Shown piece by piece: positions 52,781 to 61,976 of a stretch of DNA of 64,000 bases. Position 1 is the stretch's first letter. Each line of letters starts with the position of its first letter. The notes under the pieces are model-generated. The model did no database searches, was not told the origin of the DNA, and saw only the letters and a list, made by a program, of their open reading frames with translations. Location of the stretch: the NCBI GenBank assembly GCA_039621445.1, contig CP154957.1:41566011-41630010 (forward strand), given 5' to 3'. The translations under genes were made by a program, and so were the position numbers. The DNA comes from Euglena gracilis. Lineage: Eukaryota > Euglenida > Euglenophyceae > Euglenales.

Positions 52781-52999
52781 AAGCACCAGATAACCATTTT
52801 GTTGCAAACAAGACAAGCAAAAACCTTCCAGAATCAAAAAATACACAAGTTGTCTCCGAAACAAAAACCAAATGGAGCAGTTTAACAGGGAAATGCTCAG
52901 GTCCAGATTCTCAATCCTTCCAATCATCATCATGCCCTTCCGACAACTGCAGAAGAGAAAAATGGACAATCACTGACAGAATTGTTTGGCAAACCTTTG

Positions 53000-53175
53000 T
53001 CATGGGGAGCTTGACAATAAAAATCCAACACAAAGTTCTTCACCAGGCTCAGAGCCTCGTGGTGCACCTCAGGGAGTTCAGTGTTCAAGTTGTTGATCAC
53101 CAGTCTCAACACGAGCATCAGGCGCAGTTCCAATACCAGTACGTACCAATGTCCCTGCACTGTTGTGCTGTAAAA
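53000..53175 (-). pseudogene. EF-1alpha fragment 2 (inside hAT-like element)
   Basis: The minus strand shows, with breaks, the segment corresponding to GTVPVGRVETG (as a frame-shifted read) and then NNLNTELPEVHHEALSLV, close to the EF-1alpha motif around EVKSVEMHHEAL. About 60 codons are represented, with part of the normal sequence deleted. It shares the deletion joining the VETG region directly to NNLNTE with fragment 3, so the two derive from a common damaged source. Confidence 0.62.
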
Positions 53176-53396
53176 GGATAAGAACAGTTGGGAAGGCCAT
53201 ACGAGTTAGGAATGACGTCCATTTCGCGATCTGAATCGTACTAAACTGTTTAAATCTAGTTTTAAACGTTTAAAACGTATTAAACTCTTCCGGGATGTTT
53301 AAATTCCATCCCTGCCACAAACCACAAGTGGTCTTTTGGCATTTTCGGTAGAGATTTGACAAAGAGGCGGTGATTGGCACTGTGTGAAGATGCTGT

Positions 53397-53605
53397 GTAC
53401 CCCCCCCCCTAGTAGTCACCCTTGGGAGGGGACTTTGGCCAAGGGTGACTACTGGGGGGGGGGAGGGTGATTAACTCGGGGGGGGGGGTTAATTCAGCCA
53501 AAAAAATCTGATGGCCAAATTTGGTGTTTTTAAAGAGAAACATTTCCTTTCAAAGAAAAAAAATTTTTTGGCCTAGGGCCCAAGGGTGACTAATAAGGGG
53601 GGGGG
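53397..53605. mobile_element. Poly-C/poly-G foldback MITE-like sequence
   Basis: tagtagtcacccttggg is followed by ccaagggtgactactgg within 60 bp, and ccaagggtgactaataag recurs near 53580. Runs of 9-10 C or G stand at both sides. Target duplication not resolved. Confidence 0.5.
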
Positions 53606-54317
53606 ACTGACAAGGGTGGTGGGCACGGTAACCACCAATTTTCTTTGCTTGTTGCGCACATGAATAAAGAAAAAAACTGTTTCATTGGTCTCATGGAAGT
53701 TACAGCAACGTCAACGCTTTCGTTCGACACCCCATTTGTCAAATCTCCATTCCACAATCCGACTGTTACCACAAACAACCATTGTATAGCCTCAATGAAG
53801 ACATTAGTTTTCAATGAGACGGGCACTGCTGTTCGTTGAACCCAGTTGTCTCGGGACCTGCACATGGGTGTGAGATGAAAGTTGCAAAAAAAAAATCTGG
53901 GAAAACACATCATCGATTAAAAACATTTTTCGTAGAATTTACATGTACGAATGGGGGACTCTTTCGGTAGGTCTGACAAGGTTTCTTTGTATTACTTTTT
54001 ATTTTATCATCATGGTGATGATGTTGCATAAGTCATATTGGAATGTTGCTGCTTCTTTCACTACTTTGCACTTTCTTTTTCCCCCATGTGCCACGGAAAG
54101 ATTTCACACCCATGATTGTGCTGTTTGTTGGACACGTGTTTCATAGAATTTCTTCCCCCTCGCATGCCTCTGACCATTTCAACTAGACACCGTAGTCATG
54201 CACCAACTCAGGAATGTTCTTTTTATGCATTTGTGTTCCCTGATCCGCAACACTGCATACAGGTCAATTTCTTCACCGGACTGTTGGAAGTTTTTTTTTT
54301 TCTAGCTCTAGTAAATG
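53606..54317. other. No gene or repeat recognised
   Basis: Mixed-composition sequence with short ORFs under 110 codons on both strands and no recognisable motif. Confidence 0.4.
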
Positions 54318-54485
54318 ACGCACATTCAGGTCCCAGTGGCCTGGGTTTTTAGGTCCAGGGGCCCCTATTTTTAGGTCACGTGGGCACTATTTTTAGGTTC
54401 CGTGGCCGCAGTTTTGGGTCCAGTGGCCATCGTTCTGGGGCCGGTGGCCCTGCTTCTCAGGTCGGGTGGCCAACGTTTCTCCCGT
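54318..54485 (-). repeat. Degenerate ggtccagtggcc repeats (inverted relative to 52370-52780)
   Basis: About six loose copies of a unit around ttttaggtccagtggcc. It is the reverse-complement theme of the repeats at 48.5 and 52.4 kb. Confidence 0.5.
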
Positions 54486-55080
54486 TAGCTGTAAGTGTCC
54501 TACGATTTAAAGCTACCCCCTGTATGTCTGCCGACATTTGGCAACAGATTTCAGCAGCCTTGATGTCATTTGTGGCAGAGAGCTCTCGCCGACAATGTCA
54601 GTGAAAGGGCAAGACCAACTCTGGTACGAGCGCCAAGACGTCGTCAAGCCACCAGCACCCTAATGGCAGTCTCATCCATGGATCTGGATGAGTGGCAGCA
54701 AGAAGTAGAGCAAGGTGATGGGACAAATGCAGGTCCCTTTCGCATTCAATGTTCCCGACCGCAGCAAGGGGAGCCAATTAACCGCCATTTTGCAGGTCAA
54801 GCGATTAACCATGGTCAATTGGGGGTCGGGCGCCGATTAACCAATTTTTGATTAACCGTGCCTGTCCCTCGATTAATTTCAATTAACCAACACCGTGTTA
54901 ATGTTTTCCCAAAAAAAAAACAAAAGTCATTTGCCTTTCTGGCTTACCCTCACCCCCTCAAAGTGTCCCCCCAAAGTGGCCAATTTTTTATTGGCAAATC
55001 TGGTTCCCCCCCTTCAAAGTGGCCACTTCCTTTTGACGCCGAAGGCGCCGAAACCCAAAAATTGCCCCCCCCCCAAAGTG
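54486..55080. other. Unassigned stretch with gattaa-rich part
   Basis: 54380-54850 has two overlapping short plus ORFs without recognisable motifs. From 54775 onward (c)gattaa(cc) motifs and c-runs accumulate, as in hAT-derived ends. No gene is supported. Confidence 0.35.
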
Positions 55081-55160
55081 TCCCTAGGGCTGTTTCGATT
55101 AATCGATTAATTGGTTAATCGTTCGTCATCGCCGATTAATCGAATCGTTCGGCCCATGGC
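55081..55160. repeat. hAT-type terminal sequence, tagggctg-ttcgattaatcg
   Basis: tagggctgtttcgattaatcg followed by gattaatcgaatcg resembles the termini of the hAT element at 60257-63191 (taaggctgcc then cgattaatc). It is a probable element end; the partner end was not located with confidence. Confidence 0.5.
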
Positions 55161-55289
55161 ACCATTGCACCCCAAAAGTTTGGCGTCCAGAAAATGTGGT
55201 ATCAAAAACAAAATTCAAGGGTTTTAAAACCTATTACCTGGGCCCGATGCCTGTCTTGAATTTCTACAGACACGTATTTCAGGCTGAAT

Positions 55290-55378
55290 CCGTTAGTGTA
55301 AAACGATCTCCAAGACAGGTGATTGTTAGTGTAAAACGATTTCGTAGCGTAAAACGATTTCCAAGACAGGGATCCGTT
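55290..55378 (+). repeat. 33-bp repeats, ttagtgtaaaacgatttccaag type (55 kb cluster)
   Basis: Three degraded copies. The same 33-bp unit is at 57590-57655, 58115-58275 and, inverted, 58560-58775, around tyrosine-recombinase sequences. Here it abuts taccctcacccccc, the same MITE end seen at 60063. Confidence 0.65.
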
Positions 55379-55399
55379 ACCCTCACCCCCCCCTAATTG

Positions 55400-56227
55400 G
55401 CTAATTGGCCTCCGGGACAAGACCAGCCAATTTCGGCAAGGTCACAAAAAGAGCTCAGAAAACCTCCAAAAATGTCCGTTTCGAAAAGTTTAAAATTCGC
55501 CAGATAAAAAAAAGTCATGACCAATCCAACTATGCTAAAAAAATCGACAATTTTTGCGCAGGGAAAAAAAATTGGGGTAGGGGCCCTCGAGCCCCCCCCC
55601 TAATTGTCCCCCCCCCTACCTCCCCCTTTGGAATCTCGACTGCCATGAATGTCGAAAAGCAAATTTTCGTCCGATGAAATCCCGACTGTCGGCCCAGGTC
55701 GAACAGTCTTTTCTCGACCGGTGATTTTTTGGCGTGACCGTCGTCGTGCGAGACGAGTTCCCTCTAAAACTACCATTTTCGTTACTTGCCTTTGAAATTC
55801 CGCTTTTTGACCTGCCGTTCGAGACCAACGACTTGTGATCGACATATTTTTGCAAAAAACCTTTGGCGACCTTGATTCTTTTCAGGCCCTGCTTCAACTG
55901 AAGCAAAAAAAATGCGAAACATGCCGCAAATATTTCAAAAAGTTTTCCGCGCCGTAAACTCCGGGCGGGGGGGTCTCGGCTGAACCGACCCCCCCCCCCG
56001 TCTGTCCACAACGAACATAAGCCCCTGCCCCTGAACCACGCAATTGGGGAGGGGGCAACACACCCCAGGAGGAATCAGAGTTGTCAACTTGGTTTCCAAC
56101 AAACTATCATGCAACAAGAATTCAAAAATTCAAAAAAAACTTTCATGTACGGTGTAAAACTTTTTTGACCCGTGAACACTGAAAACTGAACAAAATCCTC
56201 GTGGGAAGCAGCTACAGTTCGCTGAGT
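55400..56227. other. No gene recognised
   Basis: Contains c-runs (55590-55620) and a minus-strand open frame of 131 codons (56011-55616) that is basic and Ser-rich but matches nothing I know. Composition does not clearly favour coding. Confidence 0.35.
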
Positions 56228-56267
56228 TGTTTAAATCTCAACTTCGGTCCACAAATCCCCGACCAAT

Positions 56268-56473
56268 AACGTGACCCCCCCCCCTAAATGGCACCCCCCC
56301 GGGAGCGTTTTGACCCCCCCTGGCGACTATTAGGGGGGAATGACAATTAGGGGGGGGTTACTCAATTACCCCACATTTCCTTTGGGTCCATGGGTAACCC
56401 CCCCCCAATTGTCGCCCCCCAAGGGGGGGGCGACTATTAGGGGGGGGTGTCATATAGGGGGGGGGGTCACGTT
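56268..56473. mobile_element. 206-bp poly-C/G MITE, target duplication aat
   Basis: The ends are aacgtgacccccc and ggggggtcacgtt, inverted. Flanks are aat at 56265-56267 and 56474-56476. The paralogous segment near 47622 reads gaataacctgg without the insertion, giving an empty site. The interior is internally complementary with c- and g-runs and no ORF. Confidence 0.78.
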
Positions 56474-56776
56474 AATAACCAGGTGATGCCAGGACCATGG
56501 CAAATGGAAACACTTCATCACTTCCAGGGTTTGACAGCATCCACATCTGGGTGGGTGGGGGACAAAAACCAGGAACATGTCGGGGGGGACTTTTTCGGGG
56601 GGAACGGGACTTTGGGGAGGGGAAAATGAGACCTGACTATGCAAAAAAATGCAGAAAATATGCAAGTTGAATATTTACCCACCCCTGCATTCACGCCAAA
56701 GGGACTTGGTTTGGGGGGGACTGAACGGGAGGGCAAAAACATCTCTGGGAATTAGCTCGGCAAATCCTGAGTTCCC

Positions 56777-57262
56777 CACGCATGGCCCAAGTCATTCTTC
56801 GTCTGGATGGTGGTGAACTTGCAGGCAATGTGGCAGTCCAGCACCGAGGCCAATCTGATCAGTGTGGTTCAGAATGATGACCTGAGGAAATGTGTATGTG
56901 AAAAGTGTATGTGAAAAAAAAATGTGCATGTGAAAAAAAGGAACAAACCGATTTGTCCATCTGTGGCACAGAATGGCACCAACCAGAAACATTTTTGAAG
57001 CCAGACAAAAAGCAATGAAGCCAGACAGAAAAACATTGAAGGGAGGCTTAGAAGTCAGCAGTCACCTTGGCGGGATGGTTCTTGGCGTTCGAGGCCACAT
57101 AACCACGGCGAATATCCTTGACAGACACGTTCTTCACGTTCTTCACGCTGAAGCCAAGGTTGTCGCCAGGGACAGCCTCGCTCAGAGCCTCGCATCTCCA
57201 CAGACTGGACTTCAGTGTTCAAGTTGTTGATCACCAGGCTTCAAGACACCAGTCTCAACACG
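56777..57262 (-). pseudogene. EF-1alpha fragment 3, two exon pieces with intron
   Basis: The minus strand at 57262-57058 carries GRVETGVLKPG, then [12 protein letters not shown]. It continues, with frame breaks, through [14 protein letters not shown]-like sequence and [12 protein letters not shown] second piece near 56885-56777 starts after a CAG acceptor with VIILNHTDQIGLG and continues with DCHIACKF and TTIQTKN in another frame. The intron position (after ...TAQ, before V-I-x-L-N-H) matches fragment 1. Non-functional. Confidence 0.75.
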
Positions 57263-57270
57263 ACCAACAC

Positions 57271-57525
57271 AGTTGATGTTTCACGAAGTAAAGCCAAAAA
57301 AATATGTGCCGGTCTTCCACTGGGCATTGTGCTGAAGGATAAGCATAAGAAGGGTGGCAGAGAGGAGCTAGGAATTGGAATCGGGCTTCCTTCCGCGATC
57401 TGCACTAAAGATGTGAACACTTTTTTCGAATAGTGTGCATGCTCGAACAGAGAAATATCGACAGGAGAGTGGTTCGGCTTTAGCATTTCTTGACTTTAGT
57501 ACGTTCTACTTTTGGAGACCGCTGG
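57271..57525. other. No gene recognised
   Basis: Short spacer with no motif beyond small shadow ORFs. Confidence 0.35.
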
Positions 57526-57529
57526 TAAT

Positions 57530-57600
57530 TGGCTATTGGGGGTCTGAAGGAGCCCGGCCAGTAGCCAAATAGGGTGGGGGGTGAGGGTAGTGTAAAAAGA
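57530..57600. mobile_element. Poly-G MITE fragment, ggctatt...tagccaaat
   Basis: taattggctattggggg is followed by agtagccaaataggg and ggggggtgagggta. This is the inverted form of the MITE at 60063-60147 and of the end at 55376. It abuts 33-bp repeats. Confidence 0.55.
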
Positions 57601-57764
57601 TTTCCAAGACAGGGATCCGTTAGTGTAAAACGATTTCCAAGACAGGCGATCGCTTTCATAACAAGAAAGGTCCTAAAAAGACAAGATGTGAGGACACAGC
57701 TGAGGCAGCGGTGCTGTTGATCATGGTGGACAATGAAACGAAAGGGGGGCCCCGCATCGGTGCA

Positions 57765-58086
57765 TGTTTTTCATAGATCCCACGACAAATGACAGAGTTT
57801 TTCGCCCATCAACTTGGCTCAACAACAGGGATTTTGTGGTCAACCGACTCGGCACGCAAACCCGTCCTGAATCCAAAAATCAGCAAATTCCACCGCTGCA
57901 TCTGCGGAACGTTGTTTGCATCAAAACGCGTTCGGAGGGACAGAAGTTCCTCTGTCAAAATCCCAGGTGTCGTTCGTTGAGCAGCTTCCATGGCACGCAC
58001 CCCTGTTTCACGTTTGAGCACCGGGGCAGCAAATTCATTCAGCAACGGAAACAGTTCGCCCGTTTAGCCATTAAGAACAAAAACTA
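57765..58086 (-). pseudogene. Tyrosine recombinase fragment, internally deleted copy
   Basis: The minus strand starts ATGGCTAAACGGGCGAA like the plus copy at 58828. It jumps directly to sequence matching 59598 onward: LNEFAAPVLKRE, GVRAMEAAQRTTPGIL and LIFGFRTGLRAE. A 7-bp loss near 57835 then breaks the frame. About 750 bp of the N-terminal domain are missing. It is in inverted orientation to the plus copy, separated by the palindrome centred near 58404. Confidence 0.75.
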
Positions 58087-58089
58087 AGG

Positions 58090-58830
58090 ACAAGAAGAAC
58101 ATATCACCATAATCAAAGAGCAAACAATTTCCAAGGCAGGAATCCGTTAGTGTAAAACGGTTTCCAAGACAGACGACCGTTAGTGTAGAACGATTTCCAA
58201 GATAGGCGACCGTTAGTGTAAAACGATTTCCAAGACAGGGATCCGTTAGTGTAAAACGATTTCCAAGACGGCGTACATTTTTCTTGAAAAGATGACGAAA
58301 CTGGCCAAAACTCAAGCCAGGTGCATCGGTCGAATGAATTTTCTACACATAAATCAACAGACACTGACAATTTCAGTAGGGGCGCCGGGCCGTGCGAGTG
58401 AAGCGAGTGGCCCGGCGCCCCTGCTGAAATCGTTAGTGTCTGTTGATTTACTAAAACCTGTTTCGTCTGGGCCCGCACACCTGTCTTGAAAATTCATTCG
58501 ACCGATGCACCTGGCTTGAGTTTTGGCCAGTTTCGTCGTTTTTTTTCAAGAAAACGTACGCCGTCCTGGAAATCGTTTTACAGTAACGGATCCCTGTCTT
58601 GGAAATCGTTTTACACTAACGGTCACCTGTCTTGGAAATCGTTTTACGCTAACAAACACCTGTCTTGGAAATCGTTTTACGCAAACAAACGCCTGTCTTG
58701 GAAATCGTTTTACACTAACAAACGCCTGTCTTGGAAATCGTTTTACACTAACAAACGCCTGTCTTGGAAATTGTTTGCTCTTTGATCATGGTGATATGTT
58801 CTTCTTGCCCTCAGTTTTTGTTCTTAATGG
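58090..58830. repeat. Large inverted repeat with 33-bp tandem units, centre about 58404
   Basis: Left 58115-58275 and right 58560-58775 hold 5-7 copies of a 33-bp unit (ggaaatcgttttacactaac then ggatccctgtctt on the plus strand at right) in opposite orientation. Inside are inverted copies of actggccaaaactcaagcca and caacagacactga. At the centre stands aggggcgccgggcc / ggcccggcgcccct with loop gtgcgagtgaagcgagt. The arms extend into the two opposed recombinase copies. Confidence 0.85.
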
Positions 58831-59252
58831 CTAAACGCGCGAACCTTGTGGCGTTGGCCGGACTGAAACCTCCGCCCCCCCCCTGAGGAATTTGTTGCTG
58901 CGATCCGCAAAATTTCTGAGGGCGGTAAGCAGGAGGCAGATGACCCGGTGAACGGCCCCTTGTTTGCTAAGAAAGAAACCAAGAGACTTTCCGGAGCGCA
59001 AGGCGTCCAACGATCCAGCATCCTACATTTTCTGACTTTTGTCGATTTTTGTGCGGATAACGGGTTGAAATATGACTCGTTGGACGAATATTTGCGAGGT
59101 TGGGCTCGTCGCACCATTTTTCTGGTGTATTTGTTTGACGATGAGGCTGACGTGGAAAGTTGCAAACAACAGCGGGCCACACAGAACTTCCCACTAAAAG
59201 AACTTTCTGCAGACTCCTGGCGAAGTTATGTCAACGGCATGATGAGGGCGTA

Positions 59253-59549
59253 GGGGGTGTATCCCCCGCGACCCCCGCGACCCACACATGGAGGGTTTCC
59301 GCATCCCAGTAGGAGCCAAAAAAGGGCACCTAATTAGGAATTTGCACCCAAATTAGGAATCAAAATTGCCTAAAATGTGTGACAAATTCCTAATTGGAGC
59401 TATTTTTGGACCCAAAAGTTCTAAAAATAGGTCCCATGTGACGTTGTATGAGAGGTCACACTTGTCACGTGTGACCCGTCAAAACTTTCATGTTCCCCCC
59501 GCGCCGCGACCCCCCCGCGACCCCCCCCCTCCGCGACTCATACACCCCC
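59253..59549. mobile_element. 297-bp MITE with target duplication gta
   Basis: The ends are ggggggtgtat-type: gggggtgtatccccc at 59253 and gactcatacaccccc ending at 59549. Flanks are gta at 59250-59252 and 59550-59552. Excision with one gta restores the recombinase frame. The interior has inverted copies of aattaggaat and c-runs. Confidence 0.78.
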
Positions 59550-60062
59550 GTACAATGCAACGGCCCCAAAAATTGCCTTGGCTGCCTTCGTGGATCGTCA
59601 ATTTCCGTTGCTGAATGAATTTGCTGCCCCGGTGCTCAAACGTGAAAGAGGGGTGCGTGCCATGGAAGCAGCTCAACGAACGACACCAGGGATTTTGACA
59701 GAGGAGGAACTTCTGTCCCTCCGAACGCGTTTTGACGCAAACAACGTTCTGCAGATGCAGCGGTGGATTTTGTTGATTTTTGGATTCAGGACGGGTTTGC
59801 GTGCCGAGGTTTTGAGTCGGCTGACCACAAAATCCCTGTTGTTGAGCCAAGTTGATGGGCAAAAAACTCTGTCGTTTGTTGTGGGCTCTATGAAAAACAT
59901 GCCCGCCGACATGGTCCACGATGCCCACTTGTTCCGCCAAGTTATTGCCCCCTCCCCAGACCCCTCCGTTTGCGCCATTGCGGCGTTTGAAAGGCAGTGC
60001 GAGCAAGGGATTTTGTCATCCCAATGGAGAAGAAGGAAAAGGGAGCAAAACCGTGGCAAATA

Positions 60063-60147
60063 CCCTCACCCCCCCCCCTAATTGGCTAATGGACCGTCCT
60101 TTGGAACCCCCAATTAGCCAAATGGAGGGGGGTGCAATGAGGGGGGG
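60063..60147. mobile_element. 85-bp MITE with target duplication TA
   Basis: ccctcaccccccccc-taattggctaat is at the left, and attagccaaatgg then a g-run at the right. Flanks are TA at 60061-60062 and 60148-60149. The TA target suggests mobilisation by a Tc1/mariner-type transposase; a candidate gene lies at 48752-51414. Excision is frame-neutral. Confidence 0.75.
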
Positions 60148-60482
60148 TACATTTGGCAGCTAATTCCTGCGTGGCACTTCAAATCCCCTTTACTCTTCAA
60201 CTGTCATGGCTTGCCCCCCATTCCCACAATTGACGGTCCCCTTAGTCTGGCAGATGTAAGGCTGCCCGATTAATCCCATCGACGGGTACCGAACGATTAT
60301 TGACGATTAATCGGGGGGGGGGGGTCCGAACGATTCCGAACGACTAATGGCCGTAAAGGATTTTCAAAGGGCTTTTGTTCAAATGGGAGTCATTACTGGG
60401 CTTTTTGTCAGCAAATTGTGTCACAAATGACGTTTTTTTTTGCCAGTAAATTGTGCCACAAAATGCCTCCTTACCACCCCAC

Positions 60483-60644
60483 AGGAATGGGTGTCACCAT
60501 CAACGGTGCGGGAAGCACTTTTCGAGTACGCCTTATCTTTTGGCGCGGGCGTTTCACCCTGAAGCTGACCTGGCTGCTTGGAACACCTCTGACCGGAACA
60601 AACTTAATGCCGCTCTGGCCTCATACTGTGTGCCTTTGTTGTAA
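60483..60644 (+). pseudogene. Exon-like piece within the hAT element
   Basis: After a splice-acceptor-like cttaccaccccacag, one frame reads CGKHFSSTPYLLARAFHPEA and DLAAWNTSDRNKLNAALASY before a stop at the border of the nested element. It has coding character. The position is compatible with the body of a hAT transposase, but I do not recognise the segment. Confidence 0.4.
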
Positions 60645-61804
60645 CCGTGTTTAGAGGCCCGGCGCCTGCCCTGTATTTCGTGGCTATGAACACAGAAAAC
60701 AGGGCATATTTTCTTAACCCGGCAATATGCCCTGTTTTTCGTGGTAAGGTGAGCACGAAAAACAGGGCATATTGCCGTGTTCAGGTTTTTCTCCCAAAAT
60801 TTAAGACCTTTCAAACAAAGAACAGAATTATTTTGAATCACTTTGAATTGCTTCGAACCCGAGTGGAGAGCAGACAGATGATGGAATGGCACACGAGGAG
60901 GGACGAAGTCGGTGCACGACCAGTGCAACGACGAACAGCGCAGTGCTGTGGATGATCAGATGGGGACACTAACGGGGTTTGCACGAATGACACACCCACG
61001 ATCCATCAAACGGTCTGCTCCACTGCACCGTGTCAAGGATGCCAAGAAGTTCTGCAGGTTGCAGAATTTCCTCAGGGGGGTGCGCAGCCTCACCAATGGC
61101 TTTTTTGGTTGCCTCGCGGGTCAGAGCGGCCGCCATCAATTTTTGCAGCCGTGGGAGTTGCGTTTCAGAGGATGGCTGAGATGACGCATGGATGCGGGCA
61201 ACTGCGTTCAGGTATCCCCTGAACGTCGATGCTTTCAATTTGTCAGAATTTGAATTGCTGGCCACACTGTGCCCTTGCTCTGTCCGCTCTGAACCGGATG
61301 CTTTCTTTTTGGAGCCTCCGCCAGAAGGTTACCATGCAAGGGGTCAACATCAGGGTTCTTTCTTTTTTCCCAACCCTGCTTAATTGTGGCCAAAAATTCA
61401 GGAACTTTTTGGCCTTTTGCCATTGTTGGGGTTGTGGCAACATTCGGTCCATGGTGTTGGCAGCTTTCTTTGCCATTTTTCAAAAACAGACCGAGGAAGA
61501 ACGCAATGAGTACAAATAAATGAAGCAAATGGCACAAGAACATTTTCCAGGACGCCGTGGCCATGGTTTGGGGCATTGGGACATCATTTTCATTCACTGG
61601 TTCCTTACCACAAAAAATAGGGCATATTTTCTTAACCCGGCAATATGCCCTGTTTTTCGTGGTAAGGTGAACACAAAAAACAGGGCATATTGCCGTGTTT
61701 AGGAATTTTCCAGGAAAATCAACAAAAAAGTGCCCGAAACCATGGCGTGAAGCATACCCACGAAAAATACAGGGCAGGCGCCGGGCCTCTCTAAACACGG
61801 TTAC
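60640..61804. mobile_element. Nested element with 48-bp inverted ends (ggcccggcgcctgccctg)
   Basis: gttgtaaccgtgtttagagg then cccggcgcctgccctgta at 60640-60690 is inverted at 61756-61804. A second pair of inverted/direct motifs, gcatattttcttaacccggc and aacagggcatattgccgtgt, occurs at 60700-60785 and 61620-61702. It carries a minus-strand recombinase-like fragment (60966-61340). Confidence 0.7.
60966..61340 (-). pseudogene. Core-binding region of a second tyrosine-recombinase-like protein
   Basis: The minus strand reads, after a basic stretch, LKASTFRGYLNAVARIHASS, then LPRLQKLMAAALTREATKKA and PPEEILQPAELLGIL. The S-T-x-R-x-Y-L-N-A pattern and following helices resemble N-terminal SAM-like domains of Crypton, Ngaro or DIRS recombinases. 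No catalytic domain follows. It is different in sequence from the recombinase at 58828. Confidence 0.5.
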
Positions 61805-61810
61805 AAAAAA

Positions 61811-61912
61811 ATCGTGGGCCATGACCTGTATTCAGGCCGTATAACGGGTCAAGGGCGCCTTCGGCGCCCTTGACCCGTTATACGGCCTGAATACGGGTTA
61901 TGCCCACGATTT
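61811..61912. repeat. Perfect-type hairpin, about 48-bp arms
   Basis: atcgtgggccatgacctgta ... caagggcgcc is followed, after ttc, by ggcgcccttg ... and cccacgat, with about four mismatches. It adjoins the right end of the nested element and may be its fold-back terminus or a separate insertion. Confidence 0.75.
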
Positions 61913-61976
61913 TTATTGAAAAAGTTTGGGTATGGGGATGACGTTCTCCGTCAATTGAAAATTCAGGTTGGTCAAT

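Larger units (their letters stand above)
51866..53314. mobile_element. Non-autonomous hAT-like element with captured EF-1alpha fragment
   Basis: The ends are cagggatg at 51866 and catccctg ending at 53314, each followed inward by tttaaa-rich sequence. It is flanked by ccacaaac at 51858-51865 and 53315-53322, a perfect 8-bp duplication. The 1.45-kb interior has no transposase. It holds degenerate tggcc repeats (52370-52780) and an EF-1alpha piece (about 53000-53175). This is the structure of a Pack-type element. Confidence 0.78.
56228..57270 (-). repeat. Duplicated segment carrying EF-1alpha pieces (copy 2)
   Basis: Paralogue of 47584-48250, longer because of a MITE (56268-56473) and extra intervening sequence. 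Confidence 0.7.
58828..60256 (+). pseudogene. Tyrosine recombinase gene, 5' part (Crypton/DIRS-like), interrupted
   Basis: It starts ATGGCTAAACGCGCG at 58828. A C9 run near 58876 shifts the frame, after which codons continue through a SAM-like core-binding region (YLRGWARRTIFLVYLF, ADSWRSYVNGMMRA) to 59252. A 297-bp MITE follows. The frame resumes at 59553 without loss: LNEFAAPVLKRERG, QRTTPGILTEEELL, and FGFRTGLRAEVLSRL, where R fits box-I Arg of tyrosine recombinases. A second MITE lies at 60063-60147, again frame-neutral. Codons continue to GCAGATG at 60256, where a hAT element enters. The gene resumes at 63199. His and Tyr catalytic residues were not identified, so the subclass is uncertain. 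Confidence 0.68.
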
